Shown: positions 15,301 to 27,059 of the stretch, piece after piece
Layout of the letters: every line of letters starts with the position of its first letter
Numbering within the stretch: position 1 is the first letter of the stretch
Source: Haliclystus octoradiatus
Taxonomy: Eukaryota > Cnidaria > Staurozoa > Stauromedusae > Haliclystidae
Direction: 5' to 3'
Length of the DNA stretch: 64,000 nt
NCBI GenBank assembly: GCA_916610825.1
Contig: OU744450.1
Coordinates: forward strand, 806,001-870,000
Position numbers and translations under genes: made by a program
Notes under the pieces: model-generated
The model's database searches: none
Told to the model about the DNA's origin: nothing
What the model saw: only the letters and a program-made list of their open reading frames with translations

Positions 15301-18300
15301 TCCGTCGGTTTGTGAGGATCCACAGGTGTCATTATTAAAGAGCCTCCTTTTCAATACTGACTCTTCGATAAAACAAGAGGTAACAGCAATATTCGCTGCG
15401 TCATCCTACACCATCGAGAGTCTTTCAGTAAATTGCATCAGTTTCCCTCCAACAAAGCCACCAAATATCACTATCACGGTGCCGACATGCGGACTATTTC
15501 GCTATAAGTTACCGGCCTCCTTTTCAACAGATAATGAAGATGGAAACCTCTACTCCATGCAAGTAGAATTACGCCATCGAGATGGTAGAGCGTTAACACA
15601 AAATTCATGGATCCTACTGAACTCTGTAACTTACGAAATAGTCGCTCTCCCGCACGAGGGCTTTGTGAGATCGTATTCTGCTGGAGAGAGCATCGAGTAC
15701 CACATTGTCGTTCGTGACAAGGATGGTAACGAGGTCTCCTCTTTTTTGAAAGTTTTCTTTAGGGCATCTATCACTTCTTATATACGCATATCAGCGACAT
15801 TTGATAGTCTTCTAACTTCGTCTACTAACTATTTGGATTTACAAATTCAATTCTTACAGCAGCTCACAAGTTACCTTGGTTTCACGAGCACAACAACCGT
15901 GTCTCTGTCACGGTACCATGTCAATACGTTCTCATCTACGTCCATTTCATCTAATTCCTATTTTATCAAAGTCACAGACTGCAATGTTGGCCCGTCCGTT
16001 TGCTCAATTGAAGATCAAGTCATACAAACAATGATCGCCAAATTGGTATCGAGTACAGGCAATGTCAACGCTCGATTTGTATCTTCAATGGCTACCTCGT
16101 TCTCCATTCATAGCCTCTCTGTTGAAAGCAACTATCAACATGATACATCACCTACAGTCGTGACACCTTTCTCTAGTATCACCATGGCGACATGCAGTAT
16201 GATAGTTCGTGATATTTCTGCTGGAACATTCTACGACATTGAAGATGGGGATGCCTATCATTTGAAACTGGAATTACTCACAAACAATAACAACAAGGTG
16301 TCTACCTCGTATTGGATACAACTGATTAATTACCAACTCTACTTTATACCAAATGGTAATGTCATATTGGGTGAGCATATCGTACATTTAAGAGCAACTG
16401 ATAAATGTAATCAAACCGTGACTACATCAATTACGGTGACGTTGGTCTCAAACGAACCTTCGCAATATGGTTACACTGTTACAACCTCATTCTCCATAAG
16501 TGGACAGCAACGATCTGATGTTTATTACCTTGAATTAATCATGCGAATGATTAATAAATACTTGAAGAGTGAAACGTACTCACTTCGTATCATTACATAC
16601 ACAAAACTGGAAACCTCTATTTCAGTACAATGGGCAAATTGTCAAATCACAAATACTAATTGTAACGTCACTGTCATTAATTACATTTCATCGCTTATGT
16701 TAATCAATACCAATGTCATCCAGCCTCAATTCAAAGCACTATTTGCATCTACCTCGGTTTCATTAATCAGCATCATCGAACAGAGATCAGATGATTGCAC
16801 AATACCAACCATAGTACCAGGTGACGATTTGGAGCTGACAGTGTCAATATGTTCCGTGTATGGTTTTCAAATACCAGAAAATGCCTTCCAGAATATACAA
16901 GGGGGTACTACAAGAAATCTGAAATTAACTTTATTAAACGTTGATAATACACCCGTAGGGTTAACTTCTTGGTTTCAGCTGAACACTACTTCTCAGCGAT
17001 TTTATGGTTTGGTGAGATATACACCAGGTATTCAATTAATTAGACAATACAGCTACTTGCTAATGGCTAGAGGTAATAACATGGGCACTGCTACAGTGAA
17101 GCTAGGTGTGACTATCATAGGATCTGCACCAGCAAGTAATTACAAAGTGTCGATGAAAGGCAGAACTAATATTCCCAACACACTGCCTGATGTTTATCTA
17201 GAAACTGTATTATCATTACAACTTCGAGTATTCTTTACTGAACAGTATTTGAGTAACATAAAATTGCAGAGAGATACAAGATTTCCATACGTTGTCACAT
17301 ACGAATTTGGATTTTGCAGCATGAGAAATGAGCCCTGTGATTGTCAATTCATATCAACAATTAAGGATCGGATGCTCTCATTGGCATTACTCCAACAAAG
17401 AATGAGTCCACAATTCGAAGTTGAAAGTTTAGCTGAGATTACAAGGGGTAGCTGCGTTAATACTAATCCACCACAATTAGTTCAGGACTTAAAAATCATT
17501 GTTGCACAACCAGGTAAAACTTTCACTCAGATTATACAAGAAAATGCATTTTTTGACGTGGAAGATGGACGGACGAGAAATTTGAGTCTAACAATAAAAA
17601 GAAGTAATTCCCTAACAAATTCAAGATGGATATCCATTTCAACACAGCAATTACTAATCTGTGGTGTTCTGACATTACAAATGCATAGAGAAATATTTAA
17701 ACAGCAAACGAATAATCGTTTGGAATACCATTTTATTGCTACGGATGCTTGTGGCAAAGAGGCAATCGATATATTTCAAATCGAAATGAGCTCAACATTG
17801 ATACAAATAAATTATAAAGTATTCTTCACGTTCTCTGGTTACTATGGTGATTATTTAGCGAATTGTTCATTGGTAGATAATGTGATTTCAACCATTAGCA
17901 CGTATTTATTGATTGACATTAATTTAATTTACATCGATAGCATTGCTGCCAGTAATGTATCTTCCAATGAAACGATTTTTGTTTGGGGGATTCACGAATG
18001 CAACCTTGAAACTATTTCAAAAATACGTGAATTGTTGATTTTAAGTAACGGGGAGCCCTACCCAGCCTTAGAAACGGCTTTAAGTAACAGTCACAGCCTC
18101 CTTGCCATTCGTGATACTTTTTATCAAGCTTGCCCTATACTACCCCCTACAGTAAAGCCACCAGACAATGAATTTCCATGGTGGATTGTTATCCTCATTC
18201 TTGTGTTGGTTGGGATATTCTTATTTCTATGGTTGCTATGGTTATGCGTCCCAAGATGCTGCCCCATATGGTGTTCTACTTGGTTACCTTTTTGTACAGT

Positions 18301-19747
18301 GTGTTGTTCAGGTAAATATTCATCTCTTAGGAAAGAGAATGAAAAAGATGAAGAGGATTCATTTGAAGAATGCACAATAGTAAGTGAAACCGGAAGTCAG
18401 GAAAGTATTTCACTACCACAATACAAAACAGATCCAAAATACATTAAAACCGGCATCACAGGAGACAGTGGCGCAAGTGACAGCAACGCAAAAATTAGAA
18501 AGTGGAGCAGTACTGATCATATCTCTATTGATTCTGGTATGGGACAATCAGATCGTTTTAATGGCCAAGATGATCAAAGGCCTCCATCAGCAAGACCACT
18601 CCCTTCCTATTCTAGGTCATCATCAAGAAAATCCAGTTTAAATGATGAGAAATATTTTTCTGATAATGAAATACACACAGGCGAACAATCATGGCGGAAA
18701 ATGAACAGCAGGCGAAGATCTTACGACGGTGGTAGTGAGAGAAATCTAGAGGAGGCCCAGTTCCAAAGGAGAGCATCACTTGGTCAAGTCTCAAAGAATA
18801 ACTTCAATCATGAGTACGAATCAACCAAAGACGTGAAACCATCTGTGAAGATATCAACGTATCACGATCCAAGATCATCAGCAATCTATGGCCAGCAGAC
18901 TTCGGGTAGTGGCATGCGCGTTAATGTGCGTCAACCGATTGCCCTTAAAATAAAGAAAGACGCACTACGCCAATCTTTAGATTACAGTAATGATTATTAC
19001 GATGATTATCAACAAAGGCACCAAAGGAGCAGAAGCAGTGGCACGTTGCAAATAGACGGACCAATTCATCACAGAAGACGGAACAGATCATTAGATTCAA
19101 TACTAGATAGACCCATTACGTTGGGAATAGATCAAAGGTTGGTAGCAACAAGAGCAAAACGTAGTAAGTCAGTTGATTCGTTGCAACGCCGTCACAGAAG
19201 TACGTCTGACGTAATGCCAATAAGATTAACGCAACACCGTAGTAACAGTCTACATCCAGGGAGGCGTGATAGAAGGTCTAGGGCTTATTCTGAAGACGAG
19301 ACGATTACTATTAGCCCACGAAGCATTAACCTACGCCTAGATGGTCCTCCATATCTGAGTCACAATCACCGTGGACGAGATCATAAACACCATGATACAT
19401 CTATGCAATTACAAATTAATGATAAAGATTTATCACAACTATTAACAGGCCAAGGCGTTCGTATTAACACACGGAAAAGCAGAAGAAGAGAGCGGGAGTC
19501 CGACAACTACGCCACTAGCACAGACACACCCTCATCTGACTCTATATATTATTACTTAAACAACAACAGAGCAACCGAAAGAGGTCAAATCTCCACGAGT
19601 GGGCATAGAAATGGACGCACTTCTGGATCATTCGATTCTCGAGCACGGCGTTCTAGAAGTTATGAGATGCAATCAACTGGTTACAGAAGAAGTCGCCGTG
19701 ATGGTTACTATAGCAACCGTGGTTACCAAGACGACTCTTATGCGTGA
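3371..19747 (+). CDS. Giant dystroglycan-module transmembrane protein, two exons (3371-8473, 9422-19747)
   Basis: The two very long open frames are one gene. Exon 1 ends after Trp codon 8471-8473 at GTAAGA; exon 2 starts at 9422 after TTTTCAAG. Both are phase 0, and the join restores a CADG domain whose halves lie on either side. The product is ~5,142 aa. A hydrophobic signal peptide lies at about residues 25-43. Then come about 20 repeats of ~230 aa, each a cadherin-like CADG domain (pattern F-x-D-x-x-D/E-G-x-x-R/x-x-L) followed by an SEA/S72-like domain (W-x-N-C, x-P-C, ending G-x-C), matching the juxtamembrane ectodomain unit of vertebrate dystroglycan. A TM helix starts at Trp4621, followed by a Cys-rich juxtamembrane stretch and a ~500-aa Ser/Arg-rich tail. 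No PPxY dystrophin-binding motif was seen; an LPQY occurs early in the tail. Many N-glycosylation sequons. Probable adhesion or matrix receptor (inference). The first Met could instead be residue 10 or 25. Confidence 0.88.
8474..9421 (+). other. Single internal intron of the giant gene
   Basis: It starts GTAAGA and ends TTTGTTTTCAAG, 948 bp, phase 0. The first reading frame runs 18 bases into the intron to a TAG, and the second open frame begins with an in-frame ATG at 9371 inside the intron, so an unspliced reading would wrongly give two genes. The intron contains a decayed SINE body (about 8866-8966) and a fragment of a dispersed CACCTGTCTATAGCGGTCA-type repeat near 9100. Confidence 0.88.
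8866..8966 (+). repeat. Decayed SINE body fragment
   Basis: It aligns by eye with the body of the SINE at 40118-40462. The shared words occur in order: ATTGCATT..GAGTAGCTGC, GTTGCGCATTG, GAAATCTGTTG and AATTGAT.TGCAGTGT. It lacks the tRNA-like head. It lies inside the intron of the giant gene. Confidence 0.6.
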
Positions 19748-19786
19748 CATGTGTGATATAAACGCCGTCAACATAGTCAGCATCAC

Positions 19787-19792
19787 AATAAA
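19787..19792 (+). terminator. Polyadenylation signal AATAAA of the giant gene
   Basis: AATAAA lies 40 bp after the stop codon at 19745-19747. A second AATAAATAAA run at about 20144-20153 could serve as an alternative. The gene is convergent with the Tbx1/10 gene, whose own signal lies at 20215-20220 on the other strand. Confidence 0.5.
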
Positions 19793-20214
19793 TAATTCCT
19801 TTTTTCAACAACATTAAAAAACGTTCATACATCTTACAGTACCTTAAAACATAACTCAATTATCTTTTCTCTTTCTATTTTATAGAATTTTGTATCTTTC
19901 CCATCCAACAATGATATGCTGCTGTGCATATTTCATATCTAAAATATTTATAAATCCAATTATATATACATATTGATGTTTCTTCAATTCAACTCTTTGT
20001 TTGGTCATAAATGTGCACTAATTACAGCTGCTGCGTCAACAGTAACAAAAACTGCTTCTTTAAACATAACAGAAATGATTATATTTTCTACCATCGATGG
20101 GGCATTTGTCAATATGAAGTCAGAAATTGTTCTGTTTGACAATAAATAAAATTCTATGATTTGCCCTCCGGTTAAATGCATGATAGTGAGACTCCCTTGA
20201 GATGTCTCTACTGA

Positions 20215-20220
20215 TTTATT
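20215..20220 (-). terminator. Polyadenylation signal AATAAA of the Tbx1/10 gene
   Basis: TTTATT on the + strand reads AATAAA on the - strand, about 117 bp beyond the TGA at 20337-20339. Confidence 0.5.
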
Positions 20221-20336
20221 TAATACATACAACTTTTACAATTCAAACATATTTCAAGCTGATCACTTCTAGGTCGTTAAGTTCATAGGCCACGCCCTTT
20301 CTCTTTGTGGCTTTTACTGGCCAGTGCGTTCTAACA

Positions 20337-23300
20337 TCATGTTCTCGTGTGACATAACATCTCACAGCAATGAGGTGAAAAACGATTATAGCCACTCGAT
20401 AACTTCGTGAAATATTCCGCTGTTAGAGGCTGATGTAGATCTACAGAAGAGCGTTGGTGTTTGAGTTGGTGTTTAAGTTGATGTGTAGATAAGCCGTTGA
20501 CTTCGCAGTGTGGTTGATACGCTTCTTGATGGTATGGGTCACCTTTTCATTACAAAAGAACAGGAAAGTTTTATAGGACGATGAGTTGCGCGTATATCAA
20601 GACCGGTGAAAATGCGTGTACGAGCGCGTGTATATTGTAAAGATTGCAGAGTATGTGTGCATGCGTGAATGCGAATAGATAAAGAATAACTATCTAAAAT
20701 TAATACTGAACTGCCGATGATCAGCTGGTAAGAACACATATAGATAGGCTTACGATCAAACTCAATTATCCATACTTAATCGATTGAAGTGCAGTCAATT
20801 TCTCTGTATCTGCTGTCATGGTTCAGTCGTTGATTGACCAGAGAAATATTACAGCTATTTAAATCAAGCCAATTTAATTAAAAACCAAAACAAATGTTAC
20901 TTACCTTGACATGCGTGAGAGTGACGACATTCTCCCGTTGCCATAGCATTAGCTGTATCATTCCAATCAATCACCGATCGATCCTGTTGATTGCAGTCAC
21001 TGAAATAAGAATGCATAATTATAAAAGTTTACATATAGACGAATGTATGTAAGTGGTTTATGCTTGCATTAGGAGACACACTGATATGTTGCTATACAGT
21101 GAAACCTGTGTATAAAGGTCATCCTATAGAGCAACCACCTGTCTATAGCGGCCTCTTTGTCATAGTGTCACAAGTTTTCATTTCTATTAAATATTTGATC
21201 TCTTCTTAGTCGTCAGTTTTACTCACTTGGTTTCTCCTTCACATTCTCGAAAGCCTTTTGCGAATGGATTGCTGGCGATTTTCAATCGAGTAACCTGTCA
21301 TTCGAAAATATCAATCAGATCACACACTGCATCATTTGCGTGAGTCATGATGAGAATATTTGCAGTGTGACGATCGAAATAATGAGTAGTTTCGATCATT
21401 CATTAGTAACGACCGTGCAACTCGTGTGTAGCTCAGTGGTCTCTCAGTACAGGTAGATTGGCGAAGTAATAGATATGCTATCGCTTACAGCAGGCATTAG
21501 ATATTTTATAAAAGTGCCTCGTCAATCTCCGTCAACCCACAACTCCTCCGCTAATTCCTTTATGCTCCTTTCATCCGTATTCGAGCATAGTTACCATTAG
21601 CTTCATGATTGACATATACGCGTGAAACCGGTAATTGCCTGTAAAGTAATTATCTGTCTGGAATTCATTTGAAAACTTCTGAAATTGAATTGGAAGTTCT
21701 GAAATTCACTTGAACAAAGGTGTAGAACAGCGCCATTGACGGGGCTTTCGATAAAGGGCGTTACTGTCTACATTTCACACTCAGTCAGAGTCAGTCATAT
21801 TCTAGCATCCAAATGAGTTTTGATAACTATAGCGACAACAAACACACATTTCAATGTTCACCATTTAGATCTTACAGGCCAACAATCTAACTGGAGTATA
21901 ATTGTTCAACTGTACGACTCCATTTACATATGCTCTGATACCGTATAGTTATATACTTTGTCTCATTTATTTCTCATAGGGAATCTGCATTGGGTCATAT
22001 CTTCCATTTACCCTTCTATAGGGTGTTGCAATATATTTTCTATTTTTACCATGTGATTTTGATAAGCAGTTACAGCGATGAAACTCGTTTCTGGAAATGA
22101 AAATGATCTCGAATGTTCTCTTCCAATAGCATTGAACTGATGATCAGATGGTGTATTAAGATCATTAGAGGCTACAACATGCAACCGAGGCATGTATTTA
22201 TGCATTGAATTGAGAATAATCTAGAAGAAAACAACAACAAAAAATAGATGTAAAATACTAGACCACATGTATCGTCATATTCATTTCTATTGTTGTTTCG
22301 ACCTTGATCTGATGTATATTGACATGCGCAGTACAGACAAATAAAAATGTTTACTCACGTGTCCATTCTTATCCATGACATTGTTGGTTAATTTCAGTTT
22401 ATCAAATGAGACCCCCTGTTTCATCCAATGAAAGCCAGTGTTAGGTGATTCAGGATGAACATGAACTCTTCCAGGGAGACCAGGGTCGGCTTGCCCTGCA
22501 TCCGACCATTGTGAGTTATGAAACGCATACCGATATCGTTTGTTATCCATCGGGACGAAATCGAGAATCAACATATATCTAGTCAGAGGTTCTAGACCAC
22601 GTAGACGGACTTGAAATGTCGGGAACATTCTCCTTTAATATAAATAATAAACACATTGAACTACTCGTGTATTGGATCTTCTTATTAAAAAGATCATGAA
22701 AAACAATAATAACGCTCAACACGAGAGTCAAACTCATTTTGAAAAATGATTTACAATCATATGTTGGTAAAGAATAGCAAAGATCAACTCCAAAAGATTT
22801 GAAGGAAATAAATAGAACGAATAAAAATTCGACTTCATTATACTTAGTAGCTTTATTTGTCGCTACTAAGTATAATGAAGTCGAAATTAAGAACCTCTCA
22901 AAGAAGAAAAATTCAAAAAACATAAATTCCCAATTTTAAACTCCCCTTTGATATGAATAATGAATGTACGTCACAAAAGACGCACCATTATTACTTTAAG
23001 ATTTGTTATTTTCAAAAATTACAAATAATAGACAAATAGTGTTATTTATACTCGATGATATTTGAAATCTTGATTAATGACGTGTTAATATCATCAAAAT
23101 GTAAAATAGATTAAACTTTATCGAAAGAATTAAATCACAGCACCCTAAAGATGATTTATGAAATATAGACTCTGAAATACCCGCAGAAATGAGATGTCAC
23201 CTTCTTTTGCGTGAGTACTCAAGGATACATGTAAAGTATATTCAACTGCATTTTTGGTAAACGAGAACACAATTTATAAGACATATAGGCTCGAATTGCT

Positions 23301-26300
23301 AAAGATTTAAGAAGAAACTGTAAACACATTTGAATAAAAATTTGTAAGTCAAATAGTAAATCAATAGTTTATTTCATTTTCTGTGAGTAGCTTATACTAT
23401 TGTTGGTACTTGGACCCCAGGGGTGTGGAGGCCAGGCCATCGATTAACTAGTAAATAAACATCAAGGAGGCATTCAATTTTACTGTGTATACGTATCAAG
23501 TTCCTACGATCTAGTTTTAACGATGATCTCAAAATAAACGCGTGAAACTCCGAGCTACGGAAAAGGACCTGAATTAGAATCCATGTTGGTTCAACATTTG
23601 ACAAATAATAGCCATTTTTAATGAATTTTATAATTCCGTATCATGCAGATTACCAAGAGGATTACCAGTGCGAGATTTGCGGTTGAAAATTGGTTTTAGA
23701 AATGACGTTTTCGATTACTTTTATTCTATTCCAAATGATGACAGGGCCAGTCAATACATTAAGTGAAGAATAATCCAATGCGTAAAGATATCTTATTGAG
23801 ATTCAATCCGTATGAGATATAAGCACTGAATAGAATCACGCATTATCCTTGCAACACATCAAACTCTTTTCATAATCCAACGTCAAACCTCAAAAGATTA
23901 AATCAAAGTATTAATCGTAATACAAAATAATCATTATAAATACCAGTAACTACTTTCTTCTCCATACAAACAGATCTCAAATTTCACTTCTTATTACTAT
24001 AATAGTAGTATATCAATTACATAATTTATATATGAATATTTGGAACCGAGTCTATGGAATCCAATATATGATATTTTCAGAATAGATTCACTGATTCACA
24101 TAACAGTTACAATATATAAAGCCATGTTTCGTTTGTGAAAATGCTTTTAGTTTCGTAAACAAGTCCAAAGGAGTATAGTAGAGTTTCTTCAAGGCGTTGT
24201 ACTATCGATTTTTGCACTATCAAATTATTCATATTTATTACATTTACATTCAGTCTTAATCAGGGCAATTAGTCTATAAATAGTTTATTTGTTTGCCATC
24301 TGGTTTCGCACAAAATTACTCCCCATCCCCATTTATTACCCAGTACCCATATCCCAGCCCCATTTTCGAGAAGATTGTACATGTGCAACAGTTTTTAAAA
24401 TATAAAATGATTTAACAAACATAATATGATAAGTAACGTAAGTGATAATATTAAGTAGATCAAATTCGTAATGATAAATTAATCCGTGTGGATTTGCACT
24501 TCTCCGTCAAGTAAATCAAGATGTAAATATTGTACGTGGTTGGTAATCTCTCTGTAGTTCAATATTTTAAGCCATGATAAGCCACTTATTAAAAGCTATG
24601 TAGAAATAAGCAAATATATAGCGCTACCTACTTAGCGAAGGCCAGAGAGTGAAAGTTCGGTTATAGCAAAGACAAAACAAGAGAAAAAAGGTTTCGTAAA
24701 CTTGACATGTGCTATAGATGCCTGCCGAGCTGAGAGACACATGAACAGGCTGAATTTATCAAAGCGTAATATCTACCTTTGACAATAATATTTTCTTTCT
24801 AGCACGTTACATTATCGTGCAGCCTCAGTACGGGACAGAAAACATGGTTCTTATCATTCGAAATTTTAAATTATTAAACGGTTGAAGCCTTCAGATAATT
24901 TCAAGTGGCTAACTTCAAGTTTTAATTTGTACCAAAAAATATTCAAGGTTGATTTTCCAGCTCTCGCTATCATGTTGGCAATTTTCAAACTGATGAAAAC
25001 AGGGCGTGGATTAAAAAAGGGGTCACGTTAAGCTTTTCTCGGAATGTGTTCAAGAGGCACGTAGACCATGGGTACCGAAAGCATAACAGAAGTTCTTGTG
25101 GTCCAACCACCCCCCCCCCCCCCTTTTCGATCATATTCGTGATGTCCCATCGCTTACCGTCCCGCTTTCGTTACAATCATTTCAGTGCCAAGGACATTGA
25201 ATTGTTGCCATAACGACCGTAGCTCCAAAGAAACATTGATTGCTGCTAATGAGGAAGACCAGGCACGTGATCGGCTGTTTCTGTGACTGATTAAGTCTGC
25301 AGGTGTGCCATCAACATAATACCGTGGTGAGTGAAATGGTTTCTCGATGACGTGAGATTTAACATAATCAAATGGAAATCCCTTCCAATCCTTCGCACCT
25401 AATTACAAGAGACAGATCGTAAAATAATATAGTCAAGTTTTTATTGGAATGTATAAACATTTAAATCAATTTGTAAAGCGATTTTAATCTGATTTGAAAA
25501 TAAAATCCGATAGTTTTGTTTTAAATTAAGTGTCTAAAAACTATTCTTAAGAAGTTTCGAGTAGATAATTGTATTGATGTAACGGAACAAACGCAAACAG
25601 ACAGATCGATAGATCGCGAACAGTTTAAATTTTGAAATGACTCTGTTTTGTGAATTACATTTGATTTTAATGACTTTTTTTTAGATAAACAACACAATTA
25701 GGATCAAGAAGTAGAGAGCTACGGATCATCGATACGTCTGACAGAGGAATTAAAAAAGAAAATATGCCGTGATGTATAAAAGCTATCAATGAAAGTTATA
25801 AGCAATCTTGCATGTGGTTACCAATTAACACAACAAGTCTGATGATGATAGAATAAGAATCTCTGTGGTACATCTGTCGTCTATATCCACGTGCAGTGAT
25901 GACATACGTAGTGTGACACACAGTGTCATAGGATACCACAATGATGATGACATAGTCGTCAGACATCACAGCAAACAACTCAACGAACTGATTGCTTGAC
26001 AAACACTTTTCACGGCTATTTCACATTTTCAATAAACAATATCATTCGACACATACAAATAAAGTCTGAGCTTGGTAGAATCTATTATTTGATTACAGGA
26101 TATGAAACAAGGCTATTGTTTGATACTGTAGCTAACGAACAACGGAAACGTAGTTCTATACTGCATAACGCACATGGGTACCTCCCCTAGGCTATTTGAT
26201 AACAGTGAATCAATACCAAAATCACTGCCAACGTGTTCATCGTTTAATATACTTGACATGGAGATATTTCATTAATATTGAACAGGCTTAAACGTTATCA

Positions 26301-27059
26301 CACATTGCTATGATATCTCTATTAAAGAGTTTATGACCAAAAATGAGCTTTAAATCGTTTGTTAATGTCATCATCGCATTGTGCTAGACTAGCCTTAACA
26401 GCATTCCTGTATTATAATCGGCCAGTACTAATTCTACAGTCGATATATATGTAAACTATTATATTAGTAGCATATGTGTGAGCTGTAATGTGTTCAAGTA
26501 ACTGTCGGCAAAGAAGACAAAGATCTAATAAACAGTTTTGCAATGTCATCATTGAAGTAAAACCAAAAAATATTACCGCTGCTTCAGAGTACTAACCAGC
26601 ATATTGCCGCACTATAGGTGATCACTTATTATCGAAGCTGGTTAATTATACTATTAATTATAATGTTTAACTTTAAAAAATAACAACCTCGGATGTGCTA
26701 TTCTATAGTAAATTAAAACATCGTAGCGTACTCCTTCTCTGTAATAGGTTGCGCTAAACATAAGATCGCCATATACTGTACTTTAGTACGAAATCCTAAT
26801 TGTATACATCGTACTCCCAGTTGGACAGGTATTCCACAAAACAAATCAAACATATATTTATAGCTAACATCAATAATGCATAACTAATTGGAGCTCCGTG
26901 ATTCTTACATTGTTGATGTTTTCTTTCTTGAAATAAACCATTTTCTTTTTTCCTTTTTGATTCGATCGAATCATGCATAGGTGTACATTGCAATGGTTTC
27001 GTATCCTTCTCTAATAATTTTTCGATAGTAAAGCTACTTGATCGCTTCTTTGCAGCCAT
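20337..27059 (-). CDS. Tbx1/10: T-box transcription factor, Tbx1/10 type, seven exons
   Basis: Exons on the - strand: 27059-26909, 25398-25158, 22632-22359, 22220-22050, 21294-21227, 20999-20905, 20542-20337. All have GT-AG borders and all phases agree, giving 401 aa. The T-box spans about residues 113-295: it opens [19 protein letters not shown], continues RRMFPTFQV, then [40 protein letters not shown] and [13 protein letters not shown]. The [21 protein letters not shown] and [11 protein letters not shown]-(D/E)-C words match the Tbx1/10 subfamily better than Tbx2/3, 4/5, 15/18/22 or 20, as I recall those families. Residues 10-16 (FTIEKLL) resemble an eh1 Groucho-binding motif. The product is a nuclear DNA-binding regulator; in ascidians Tbx1/10 acts in pharyngeal and cardiopharyngeal mesoderm (family knowledge). 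The last exon is the least certain, being supported only by frame and composition. Confidence 0.88.
22828..22885. repeat. Perfect 24-bp hairpin in Tbx1/10 intron 2
   Basis: The arms 22828-22851 and 22862-22885 are exact reverse complements, separated by a 10-base loop. It lies about 200 bp upstream (in transcription order) of the exon 3 acceptor. It could be a small fold-back element, a recent inverted duplication, or an RNA structure near the splice site. It is too perfect and too short to call a microRNA precursor. Confidence 0.8.
22886..25107. other. Tbx1/10 intron 2, nothing recognised
   Basis: Most of the 2.5-kb intron (22633-25157). I see no coding exon or identifiable element here apart from the hairpin at 22828-22885 and the poly-C run at 25110-25123. 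Confidence 0.5.
25110..25123. repeat. Poly-C run of 14 (poly-G in the transcript)
   Basis: Fourteen consecutive C on the + strand, about 35 bp inside the intron from the 5' splice site of Tbx1/10 exon 2. In the pre-mRNA this is a G-run near a donor, a position where G-runs can affect splicing; here that is only a possibility. Confidence 0.9.

Noticed and set aside
22828-22885. MicroRNA precursor
   Set aside because: The stem is perfectly paired and only 24 bp with a 10-base loop; a metazoan pre-miRNA would normally have a longer imperfect stem.
22579-22923. A 114-codon - strand frame overlapping Tbx1/10 exon 3
   Set aside because: It is an alternate frame crossing the intron 2/exon 3 border and the perfect hairpin; the T-box frame explains the region.
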